A stretch of DNA of 64,000 bases from positions 16,926,001 through 16,990,000 of the forward strand of contig OX387198.1 of the NCBI GenBank assembly GCA_947561715.1. The letters are read 5' to 3'. The position numbers were made by a program, and so were the translations under genes. This stretch comes from Ascidia mentula. Lineage: Eukaryota > Chordata > Ascidiacea > Phlebobranchia > Ascidiidae. A model generated the notes under the pieces. It did no database searches and had not been told where the DNA came from. It saw only the letters and a list, made by a program, of their open reading frames with translations. Positions 1 to 11,600 of the stretch are shown here, piece by piece; position 1 is the stretch's first letter, and each line of letters begins with the position of its first letter.

Positions 1-3000
1 TTTCTGCATGGTAAGCCTCTATCAGGAAACATTCGGAAGAAAGGGAAACTAGGACTTAGACACCACAACAACAACATACTTGGCCTAATCACATATCATC
101 TCGTTTGTCACATCAGCGCAAATTTCATAGACTTTGTTCGAAAAATATGTCAGTTGTCATGTAAAAAAGAAAACGTAATTAAAAATAAACCATAACAAAC
201 ATGGCCGCTTGAGTATTTGAGACTACATTTGCGACAACTTGTGTCAGACCTTTCACAGCAAAAACGACTAGAAATAGTTTTGGAAACACCTAAAACTAAA
301 AATTTTATTTCAAAAAGCCACATATTTTCCTGAACCAAATTTAGAAACTCAAGTTAGTTAAGTAGGTATCTGATGCTGTTTGCTGATCACTATCGCTTGG
401 AAACTTATTGTTCAAGGTGAATTTCAGACTGGCTGGCTTTCTGTGGTCTAAGGGTCAAAAGGGATTAGTAAAAATAACTTTTACGGGACGCTAGAAAGCG
501 AGACGTTTAAGTCAGCCCGCTGATGGACTTGGCTTTGCGGGCGTCACAACAATTCTAAATATATGTTTGTCGCTGACTGGCGATAGGTAAATGACCTTTG
601 GAGCAAAAATCAACTAAAAGTTTGCTTTACAGGTCAGTGGTCAAGTGGCCGAGTCTAATGTAATTTACGCATATCGTGAAAATGGTTTGTGCAAGCAAAA
701 TAATCATAGCACTGCAACAACTACTGAGCCTCAGTTCTTAGTTAAAGTGCACACACTAACCTTTTGTAAGTGGACACGTCCGCCCTGGGAGCTTCCAAAC
801 CAACACGCCATCCGCAAAATGGCGGCTTCGCATTTTGAACTGTAAGCTTGTTTCGCCATCGTCTTGGTGCCTGCAACAACACATATTTAAACCTTTGTAT
901 TGCAATGAAAGTTTAGTTAACAGCCACCCTAATTAAACCTAAACCTCAATTAAATAGAAGCATATTTCGCTGTGATAACATTACAAATTTTATGTGACAA
1001 TTTATGTAACTTCCACCAACGACAATCTTGACCATTTGGCAATTGTCTGTCTTTCAAAGCGGAAACTTGTCCTAAATTCATAATCAGACATCACAGCTGA
1101 AAACAGTTCGAACCTGACCTCGAATAGTTCAACCGCTTCCCCAGGCGAACTTTGGTTTGACACCCATTCATATTCTTCCTCGTCCACCCAGCGTCCCTGT
1201 GTTTTACTGTGAGTCAAGTAGTCGCTCGTCAAAATCCATTTCCCTGCGACAAAAACGGGCCGAGTCAAAAAGAATTAATCTAATTGGTCCTCCCCAGGGC
1301 TGAGGGATGATTTTTTTAACTCGTAGATACGCGTCGAGATCAGACCGAGGGATTAACCCCGACGTTTCAACGTCCCCACTCTTTACTCGTCGAGCCGTTA
1401 AGGGCCTTGTTTACTTGTCAGGGGATTAAACTTCGTGCTTGACAGATCGTTATTTACAGCTAGCTTCGGTTTCACAATGCCAAGGATATAAAAAATCGGG
1501 TGTCAACGTTTAACGTCAACGAATGTGGTTTAGTAGAAGCTTCCACCCATTGTTGGTCTGTGCCATGCGTGATATTTGCACAGATTGCCTATATATCTAG
1601 TGAGTGCTTTTGTCTCCAAGTAGCAGAGAAAAAAGATGACATTAACATTCAAAAAATGGAAAATACATACAGCTGCGTGCATATAATGTAACAACGTTTG
1701 CAACACAGCACTTGCAAAGTGGCATTGACAAGACGAACTTGTTCTAGATTACCTGACAGTTCACATATTACTTAGTTTCAAAAACAGTGGTTTGATGTTT
1801 GTCCCAATTTATGAGGAAAAGGGAGGACACATGTTTCGTTGGTCAATGTTTACAAAATTGCCTGATTAAAAGCCAGGAAAAAAGCCGACAAGGTGGACAA
1901 AATATTGTGGGGTGAGGCGGAAGCTGCATCTGGTTATGATTTTTCTTATTAACTAAACCACCAATGGAATCTGATGCGAAATGTCAGCCATTATTTCCAA
2001 TTCCCATGCACTTATCAAACGAAACGTAACAAAAAACCCTTTTATTAAGATATGTGTGGGTATAAAAATGAGGCAAAGCATAGCAAAAAAATTGTTTGTT
2101 GCAATTTTCATTCAGTCTGTGTGTGCAGATAATAAATTCAAAATGTCTCTGACATCAAAAAACAAAGACCAAGCATTTCTTTGTACCACAGTACTACCAG
2201 GACCTCTAAAACTAATTTGTCTACCCTTTTTTTAAGTTTTTACTGATATGTTCAGTGAAATAACACTGCAATAATTTAGTTTATTCATTTTTTAATTGCA
2301 GTATGAAAAAAAATACATAGAAACAGCAATCACATTATTATACTACATTGTTCTAAAGTAGTTCAACTCTAGGAGGGCTGTTATCAAACAAACAAAAATT
2401 TGATGTCATAACGGTAACAAAATGGTTACAAGCCAAATCTTGAAAAACTCTGTGTAGGTATTTTACTTTCAAAATAAACTATAATGAACAAGGGCAAACT
2501 TACAACATCAATGTCGACACAAACTTAATTTTGCTCAAAGAATTTCTACTTGGCAGTTGACTCTATCTTTGGCCAATATCCAGGCACAGAACAGTGTGAC
2601 ACATTATATATATACACCCTTTTTGATACCAGATGAAATGCACCAGACCAAAGCCTGCCAATGTCATCAATAAAATTCAGCAGTGTCTGGATCCAAAGTG
2701 GTTGGATGGAGTGAAGAAATTTAAACTTACTTAGGGCCCCAAATGATCCTTTATCGGTTCTGCACATATTACATTCAAGTTTGAGACAATTCTTTGACTG
2801 TTGGTAATTTTTAGTGTTAAGACATGTCTACCCCCCTTCCTACACATACAAAGTGAGCTGACACTTTTAGGGTTTGGTTTGGCCTTAAACTTGGACTAAC
2901 ATAAATTAATTCTTAAAGAATTCACACTCTGCCACAACTGTGCCTAATTTTAATTTCTTTTTTAAATGTTTTGCTTTATGTGCATTTATTTACAGCAATT

Positions 3001-3454
3001 TTACTTTTATTTCATTTGTTGGATTATTTGATTCAAAAGGTAAAAAATTATTCGTTGTTTGATAATTTTAACAACCAGTATTTGATAACAGCCCTAGAGT
3101 CTGATAGTTTGCATCTAGTTTGGTACCCAATGAAGTGTTTTCACAGCAAAATCACCTGGCTATATAACAAGCAAAACAATGATCTTTGCCAGCTGCGATG
3201 ATCAGACCTGATGGGTCAAGACAGTGCAGCTAATATTTTTGTAACTTTTGAAACTTGATGTTAGTTGAACTTTGAACATACCTGAAGCAACAGCTGATAA
3301 AAACTTTAAGCTTTTGCAAGGTCTCTTTGCAATCATGTGAGTGCAACCTGGAAGAAATGCCTAAAAATTAAAATAAGTTTTATTTTACTAGGCCAATATC
3401 CTGCAATAATTTTTCCCATAGATAAACATTAGCAAATTTATGCTAAATGTCTCA

Positions 3455-3517
<63 letters not shown>

Positions 3518-6069
3518 AAGTATACTGACATTGAAGCTGAAGTAGAACCACATGTATTTAATTAATAACTTTTTATGTTTCTTATTTCAGAAAATCTTAT
3601 TACCGTTAGTTCTTAACGTGTTCCAAAGAACTAGTGGCTTTTTTTAAAAAGAACTGTCCTTCTGGCATTTAGTTACTTGGATTTTATTGTGACCAACATT
3701 TCATCTGCCTTTAGTAAATCTAAACTAGTGGACAGACCTCAATGCAATATTACATTACGCTGCTAAATATATTTTTCAGAAAAATGATTGAAGATATATA
3801 TTCAATAATAACCTTTGAGCCAAATTTACGAAGAGCTTAGGGGTCATGCACGCAAACATGTGGGAAGATTAGTCTTGGACGCGCAAGATCTCATTGGAAA
3901 CTGCCATATTCTGCAGACTGGTACATCGTATATATGCATACTTGATACCATGACACTGCTACTTTTAAAAATAATAATAATGCTAAAACAATGCTTTTAA
4001 GTTTTATTTCATGACAATACTACACAATTTTCATTTGGCATCTATACCAATTGTGATTGAATATTTATTAGTATTAATCAGTATGTGTAGCATTTCTAGC
4101 AGAGCTTGTATATATAAACCCATTTCAATCTGACTTTTAAAATAAGAGAAGCATCACATAAGTTTGAAGGTTCCCATATACACAGTCCTGTAACCTACAT
4201 CAAAAATGGTTACAACAATTACCTGGGAATCAGCTGGATTATATATAAATACTCCATTCATCTGCTTTATAATATTGATAAGATAAAGACGTTCTTCCTT
4301 TTCAAAGCCAGTCAACATGAAACAAGGGTTTTTCATTGTTTCAGTACATGCTACAATTTCTTAAATAATGAAAAGATAAATATCTAAAAAAAAATTGAAT
4401 AATTTACATTTCAACTAAAGGTTCAGAAAATGAATAAAAAAGGGTTTTAAGATAAACTTTTGGTTCGACCAACACTGTCTGGTACAAAATAATGTTATTT
4501 AGCCAGTATCTTCAGTTTGGATAAATACAATAAAACGCAACCGCGCACTTCCGCAAGAATAAAAAACTACCGCATTACTGCATTGCAGGAAGAGTGACCC
4601 AAGATCAAATACGGGGATATCCCTGATTAGAAACTTGTACAGATCTGTGCTGTGAAAGGTGTTTAGTTTTCTATGGCTTGGTAGAATCGCCAAGTATTAG
4701 CAGAAAGTATTGCGCATTTAAATGTACAGTAAGACAATTTAGGCAAAAGTAAGAAGTTTTGTATTGAATGCATGTACTGTGTTCGCTACACATTGTATTT
4801 GAAATATCGAAAAGTCTCCAAACGCAACAGCAATATGTAGATGTAGCTGATTTCAATTTTGAAACCAATATCAAAATCAAATAAAATGATGCTTTTAACA
4901 AATAATTGCACTCGCTACAACCTTTTGTTTTTCCTTGAAAAGACTTGGAACAAAACTTCTGTATATGTACTGCCATCTAGTGGGTCATCTTTCTTGGCGG
5001 ACAGTTTGCTTGTTTTTATGTTTGTTTTTTTTGTTTATTGTCAGTTGCTTCTCATTTTTTTACGATTCGACCAGACTGGTCTTCCAGGTGGTACGCGAGC
5101 ACTTTACGTAAGTCGACTTTCTGGGCTGAAGTAGGAGAACTTCAAATTACACATTGTGCATAATAACTTTTATTCTGGTTTCACACGTTTGTAAGGCATT
5201 TAAGCTAGTCATGTAGGAAGAGGACTTTATAGGGCTGTTACACATTACAATGTGCATTTTATGCCACACTGATGGATGTGGCAAACAGAATCTGAATATT
5301 CGGATTCGGCCGAACAGTAAATACTTTTTTACATTTTTAACTAAATCTGCTTTAAATCCTATATGTTTCACACATTGTTGTTGGGCTAAATTTTTTTATT
5401 AGAAACAAAAACACTGTCAAATTTACTACATCAAAATGACATCATAATAAAATTATGTCGCTATTGGTAAATATAAGTGGTGGGTGTGTTTTTGGTGACC
5501 AATATGTGAATTTATGATGTCATCACTATTCGGATGGAAAAGTCTGGGAATCACTGGCGTTGAGCAAAAATAAAAACAAAACGTCGCGATCTTCCATGCA
5601 ATTAACGACTGTTGAATCCCGTGTACAAATAACAAACTTTCCAATCTGGGTGTTGAGCAGGGACATGTAACTAATATAATTCTGTGGTTCGTATTTAAAT
5701 AACAAGAACATATGGGGCAGGCATTTTGCAAAGAATGATGATATAATTGAAATTTATGAATACAATTTACTTGTAGCACTGTATATTATATTGCGTAATT
5801 TGTTTAACTTTCAAGTCACTACAATTTTTTTGTTGTTCAAGTCTTAATGTAGTCAAAAAACTTATGTGGAGAAGCACTAAACAGATATTACCTATGGGCT
5901 GTTTGACTCCCCTGTTTGCTACTGTTCCAAATTGGAAAAATTTTCATGAACCTTTTTGAAAACTTACCAATAGCCTGTGCAAATTACAAACTTTGCTATA
6001 TGGATACGGTTTAGCTTGTGCCATGCTTATAATGCTAAAATATCTGGTTATGTATGGATGATATTTTTG
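1..6069. other. Intergenic region without a supported gene
   Basis: AT-rich sequence with only short open frames in all six frames and no chain of frames joined by plausible splice sites. It contains one AC/AT microsatellite (listed separately). The right end probably includes the promoter and 5' untranslated region of the nucleoporin gene. Small exons of a neighbouring gene could be hidden here, because single exons under about 100 bp cannot be recognised by eye. Confidence 0.5.
3457..3517. repeat. (AC)n followed by (AT)n microsatellite
   Basis: About 21 uninterrupted AC units run directly into about nine AT units. It is a simple dinucleotide tract with no coding potential. Confidence 0.95.
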
Positions 6070-6114
6070 TTTTATTTTAGTTTTAGTTTGCAGCTTGTAC
6101 TTCGTGAAAATTTA

Positions 6115-7053
6115 ATGGATTCTGCAGAACCGATGAACCTTGGTTCTCCAATAGGATCTAGTGTTACAACACCCCCTTCACACCAACCAGGGCATGGACA
6201 TCAATTTTTGCCTGGCTTTTTGATGGGAAACCTTGCCCAGGGCAGTCCCCCACAATCCCTAAACCAATCATTGTCTGGGCAGAAACACCAACAAGCTACA
6301 TCCCCAATCTTTGGCACTAAATCCACAGGACGTTCTTTTGGTCAAAGACATGAAGATCGATTCAAGATGCTTAGCAACGGTGGTGAGAGTCATTTGAAGG
6401 AAAAGGGTGGAGCCCCTCCTTTGGCAAGTTTAAGTGATGAAATGGCAATGCTTGAAAGACAGGCAGGACATAAAAGCAACATTACATACGGGTCCAGTAT
6501 AAAAATATTTTCACCACCCAAAAATATTTCTCCTACAAGAACTGGTTTAGATCGCACTCACTCTGGCTTGATGACGGCATCCAGTCTTGATGGAATGTCA
6601 CCAGATGGATTTCAAACACCAACCGCTATTACAAGTGCATGGGTGACTGTTTTTGGTTTCCCCCCACAGCAAATGTCACTAATTCTTAAACAGTTTTCAC
6701 AGTTTGGAACAATTTTGTCATACCATGTTGCTGCTGATAATGGAAACTGGGTTCACATTCAGTATGAGACTTTGCTTCAAGCTAAAAAGGCTTTAAGTCG
6801 GAATGGAAAAGTTTTGGGTGACAATATGATGCTTGGTGTTATGCCTTGTAAAGGTCCCCCAAACAATGAGGACAAACATATACTGGAAGATAGCATGCTG
6901 TCCATTACGTCTCCCTCAATTCCAAACCGAAGGCCAATACAGATAAGAAATCTCTCAGCATCCGTACATTCGCCAAGTCCACAAGTTGGAAATTCAACTC
7001 CACAAAAATCAAGCACTGTAATTACAAAAGCAATGGACTTCTTTTTTGGCTGA
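6115..7053 (+). CDS. NUP35: Nucleoporin Nup35/Nup53 (MPPN-type RRM)
   Basis: Structural nucleoporin of the inner ring of the nuclear pore complex, which contacts the membrane and the Nup93 and Nup155 group. The product is 312 residues; human NUP35 has 326. Three family landmarks can be read. Near the N-terminus EPMNLGSP is followed by QFLPGFLMG. In the middle AWVTVFGFPPQQMSLILKQF begins the atypical RRM (MPPN) dimerisation domain, about residues 172-262. The extreme C-terminus TKAMDFFFG matches the amphipathic membrane-binding tail, although the usual final tryptophan is missing because TGA follows FFG directly. The ATG at 6115 was chosen because it lies just after a polypyrimidine-AG acceptor at about 6071-6080 and puts EPM at the expected distance from the start. 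The open frame upstream of it is low complexity and probably intronic. Confidence 0.93.
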   Translation: MDSAEPMNLGSPIGSSVTTPPSHQPGHGHQFLPGFLMGNLAQGSPPQSLNQSLSGQKHQQATSPIFGTKSTGRSFGQRHEDRFKMLSNGGESHLKEKGGAPPLASLSDEMAMLERQAGHKSNITYGSSIKIFSPPKNISPTRTGLDRTHSGLMTASSLDGMSPDGFQTPTAITSAWVTVFGFPPQQMSLILKQFSQFGTILSYHVAADNGNWVHIQYETLLQAKKALSRNGKVLGDNMMLGVMPCKGPPNNEDKHILEDSMLSITSPSIPNRRPIQIRNLSASVHSPSPQVGNSTPQKSSTVITKAMDFFFG

Positions 7054-7274
7054 TTTATGTTTTTTTATGTAAAAAATGCTTGGATAGGAAAATATACAAA
7101 GGTTTGCATAAACACAATGAAAGAAATGAACTCTGTTGATATATTTATTTGTAACAAATCATTTTGTGCAAATTTATTTTTAATGGTTCATTTTAAGTGG
7201 TAAGCAATGAAGAGAACTATGGAAGTATGTAAAATTTATTCTGTTTTTCATTGGTTTCAGGTACTTTAGGTAAA

Positions 7275-8246
7275 ATGGTTGTCATGACAGAAACCAATCT
7301 AGAACAAGAGGATGATACAACAGAAGAATTTCCAATTAAACCTGAAAAAAGTGGGAATAATTTGAACACTACTCTGTATAATTTTGGATATGCACCAGTT
7401 GAAGTAATTGAAAAATTCCAGTGGTTTTGTTTTGAGCATAACACACTCGCAGATGCCATTGATTCTCTCCTAATGCGTGATAAGTTATTGGTGACAAAAT
7501 ACCGCTTCATGAATCCACCAGTCCTTCATCAGATGTTGGCAAAGCCGACATCAGTTGACTCGCCAGCTGCCGTGAAAAGAGCCATGATTGCTCTGCACAA
7601 GTACACTAAAGAAGGAAGGTACAAATCAGTTGCAGATGCCATTGAGGAACTCTTAATTTCTCCTGAACTGTCCGGTTTTATGACTGACATGACTAATCAA
7701 GAAAGCAAAGAACCTTACACCATGGTCACACCTTCTGAGGAAGAAGCGCTAAACAAAATTGCAGACGCTTTGTTCGAACGAGTCAAATCAATGGCACCAA
7801 CGACAGGCAAAAAGTCAACGTCAAAGAAACGCAATTCCCCAAACAAAAACAAAACTTCAGAAATATCAGGCAAATCTACAACGATTGCTTTAAAGCAAAC
7901 CAAAACCGTGAAAGTATTTGATGATGACCCTGACTACAATCCTGAATCAAATGAAAGTAGTATTGTGTGGGGTGGTAAAAGGCAGCTTATCAAAAGTCTG
8001 TCTCTGTATAAAGACAATCATGGCAATGGGGAATCTAGCTCCAAGCTTTCTTTATTAAATGCACCTGATGCTAAGGTTAATATACCATTGCTACACTTTT
8101 CTTCAAATTATGTCAAGCCAAATTCGAAACAATCCATATTAAGCACCCTAACAAAGCAAAAGGCTGGAAATGACTTACAAACAGATTTTTTGCTCAGCAA
8201 TCTTAACCTGTTGCCTAAACACGTTTTCTCGCTTAATCAGGCTTGA
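7275..8246 (+). CDS. Unrecognised 323-residue protein
   Basis: A single open frame whose ATG lies 15 bp after a good splice acceptor (TTGGTTTCAG, ending at 7260). The N-terminal 150 residues look globular and alpha-helical, with conserved-looking stretches such as YNFGYAPVEVIEKFQWFCF and DAIEELLISPELSGFM. The middle is a Lys/Ser-rich basic linker (KKSTSKKRNSPNKNK), and the C-terminal third is polar with low complexity. I do not recognise the family. It starts about 220 bp after the NUP35 stop on the same strand and ends about 430 bp before the NEK8 start, so it may share transcription with either. I see no clear AATAAA between NUP35 and this gene. A protein-structure search of residues 30-150 would be the most informative test. 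Confidence 0.75.
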   Translation: MVVMTETNLEQEDDTTEEFPIKPEKSGNNLNTTLYNFGYAPVEVIEKFQWFCFEHNTLADAIDSLLMRDKLLVTKYRFMNPPVLHQMLAKPTSVDSPAAVKRAMIALHKYTKEGRYKSVADAIEELLISPELSGFMTDMTNQESKEPYTMVTPSEEEALNKIADALFERVKSMAPTTGKKSTSKKRNSPNKNKTSEISGKSTTIALKQTKTVKVFDDDPDYNPESNESSIVWGGKRQLIKSLSLYKDNHGNGESSSKLSLLNAPDAKVNIPLLHFSSNYVKPNSKQSILSTLTKQKAGNDLQTDFLLSNLNLLPKHVFSLNQA

Positions 8247-8677
8247 CATGATGGTTTCCTTAAGTGTTGTGTATTATATGTACTTACTTTTTATGCTAGT
8301 TGCCTTTTTAAGGATTTTGGGGCACTATCGATTGTTAACTGTTTGTAATATGACTTTGTTATGATGTGCATAATATTCACCACTAGCAAAAACATTTTCT
8401 TTTCAACAGTAGCAAACACCAAACTCCACTGTAAAATCCAGTATTATCAAAAACTGGAGAAAAAGTGTTATGTAATGTGTAGACATGCTTAAATTTGTCA
8501 AAACTGCCAATGTTTTGTTATGTAAAGTAGCCCATGCTATTATGTCAACACAACACCTTTACTGCCAATTTATTTGCATGAAAAGTTCATGGTATCAACT
8601 TCATTTTTCTCAAAGGTAGGACGCTCACCATGGAAACCAGTGTTAAAGTTTAATTTATGTTTAAAAGATTGGTTGCA

Positions 8678-11600
8678 ATGGACAAGTATGAGAAAGTGAA
8701 AGTTGTTGGAAAAGGAGCATTTGGGTGTGTATTTGTATATTTAACCTTATTTGTATAATTAAATGATTGCAAGACTGAAAAGTCTTGCTCCTTGTAAGAC
8801 ATCATTTTAATACCAGCAACAAATATTTTTGCATTGGTACTACATTCTATAAAGCCACAGACTTTGGACATCCATCGAGCAATGTCAGCTTGTTTTATAA
8901 AATCACCGGGAGTTAATGTCACCTACATTGCCTTCAACAAAAGCCCAATATACAATACTGAAATTGATTGTGTGGCAAATGACGTTTTAGTTGTGACTTT
9001 TTGACTAAATAGTGTGACAAATGTATTCACAATACCTCAGGCAGCTTGGGATGAAATTCATATTTTGACAAGTCATGGTCTTCATTTGTTGATGTTTCTT
9101 TTGCATCCATTATTTCACTGTTTGGTTTGTTAGGTTGGTGAACCTTGCAATGAGACACATGGACAAGAAGTTACTCATATTGAAAGAGATTTCCATGGAA
9201 GATCTTTCTGCTGAAGAACGTGCAAGTTCACTCAACGAAGTTCAAGTTTTGAAGAAGGTCTTGTCGTAATTCATTCTTGCCATAAAAATGTAAACTAAAT
9301 TACATACACAAATATCGTTACGTTTAACACATTTATACAAGTATGTGCCTATTTACTAAAAAATACACCACTAAAATAAAAAGTAGTAATGAAAGCACAA
9401 TGTCCAAGTTTATATGTTTTGCCAAAACTTGTGTTAATAATGTAAACGTAAGTTAATTTGTAGGTTTTGAACCATCCCAACATAATCCGATACTATGAAA
9501 ACTTTCTTGAAGGAAACAAACTTGTTATCGCCATGGAATATGCACAAGGTTGGTTCATTGAAAATATCACTAAAGCTGATTTGACTTTAATGAAAAGCAA
9601 AAATCCTGTTTCAGGTGGAACCTTGCACGATTACTTAAAGCAGCAAAAAAACAATCTTAAGGAAACGGTAAATTAAAACTTGTAGTCATTTAAAAAAATA
9701 TTTTACCCTATGTAATATTATTTACAGAAAGTTTTAAGTTTGTTCATGCAAATTGTGGAGGCACTACAACACATACACTCACTCAATATATTGCACAGGG
9801 ATTTAAAAACTCAGAATATATTGCTTGATAGAAAGTGTACTGTGTGCAAAATTTCCGATTTTGGGATTTCAAAGATTCTCAACACGAAAACAAAAGCATT
9901 CAGTGTACGTTGAGATTTTGGACTTGGCTTGTAGAACTTTATCAATTTGTTTTTGTTGAATATATTGTAAAACTTGGTAATTGCCCCAAAACAAATTATG
10001 GCTGTTTTTTAAGCAATCAAATTAAATTAAAAGCTGCAGACAGGGTGTGTACACGCACTGTTTCGACCTGTAATGTCTCATCAGTGCAGGTGTTGAGTGG
10101 CACTGTGCTAGCTTTTACACTAGCAGGCACACTAATCTCCATTTTGTGGTACCTTTCGGTCAACGTCGAACTGCAGAGTACCCTATACTGAGTACCGATA
10201 ACAGAAACGACGAACCACTGTGGAGCGCACTATGGACAAACGGATCTGCTTGGTAACCGATAGTGCAAAAGGCAAAAAACACCAATGCAATATATGGTTG
10301 AAAACAGTGCGCGTACACACCCTGTCTGCAGCTTTCCAATAGTATGGCTTTTTTTGCACATAAATTAAATTAACATGTCTAAAATATGAAAATGTGTTTA
10401 TTTTTACCAACAAATTTTTTGTGTTCGTCATTTTTGTTGAATGAGATGAACTATTTTTAGGATGAATTGGAGTACTTACTGTATACGACTAACTAATTGC
10501 AACATGATTTAGATTGTGGGTACCCCATGTTACATTTCACCAGAACAATGCAAGGGAGATCCTTACAACCAAAAAAGTGATATTTGGGCTTTGGGTTGCA
10601 CTCTCTATGAATTGCTAATGCTAAAAAAAGCATTTGAAGCTCTGGTAAACATTGTGGCATTTTAGACATTTTTATGTAAAGTTGTCAAATTAATTAAATA
10701 TACAGAAAAAAATCATCACAAATGTATAAAATTAAATAAACCATCAAGTGGTACAGTTGTATAGTTTGTTTAGAAATCTTAAACTTTTGTATTTTTCTCA
10801 TACATTTCTAACACAAGAAATCTTTTTGTAACACAGAACCTTCCAGCACTTGTAAACAAAATTGTGAAAGGCACATACAATGCTGACTTTCCAAAAACCT
10901 ATAGTACTGCTGTTATCGATATGTTAAAACTAATGCTAAATGTGGATCCAACAGCAAGACCTTCTGCTCACGAACTTATGACACATCCTGTCCTCATGTA
11001 TTCACAATTGGATATTTACTGCAATATTGGGGCTGTAGAAGTCAAGTAAGTTCATTATATGTGCAAAAAAAGCCATAATAATATTGGCAAGCTGCAGACA
11101 GAGTGTGTACACGCACTGTTTCGACCTGTGAGGTCTTATCAGTGCAGCTGTTGCAGTGGCACTGTGCTAGCTTTTACGCTAGCAGGCACACCAGATTCCA
11201 CTTTGTGGTGTCCGGTCAATGTCGATCTGTTGGGTACCCTATACTGAGTACCAAACAACAGAGACGAACCACTGTGGAGCGCACTATGGCCAAACGTAAC
11301 TGCTTGGTAACCGATATCGCTAAAGGCAAAACACCAATGCAATATATGTGCAAAAAAAGCCACAATACTGCAACAGCTGCACTGATGAGACCTCACAGGT
11401 CGAAACAGTGCGTGTACATACCCTGTCTGCAGCTTGCCAATATTAAGTAAGTTCCTTTCCAGTGTTTTCATGGTTTCATAAATTGCTATTATAATGTTGT
11501 ATGCTATTGGAAAAGTGTACAAGCTATTTTCAGCAATAAACTTTTGTTTAGAAATGCAAAAACTTCATCTATTCCTGTTGGAGTTCGCAGAAAAATTGGG

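Noticed and set aside
4671..5134. Overlapping frames of about 90-100 codons on opposite strands
   Set aside because: AT-rich composition without motifs or splice-linked partners; likely chance.
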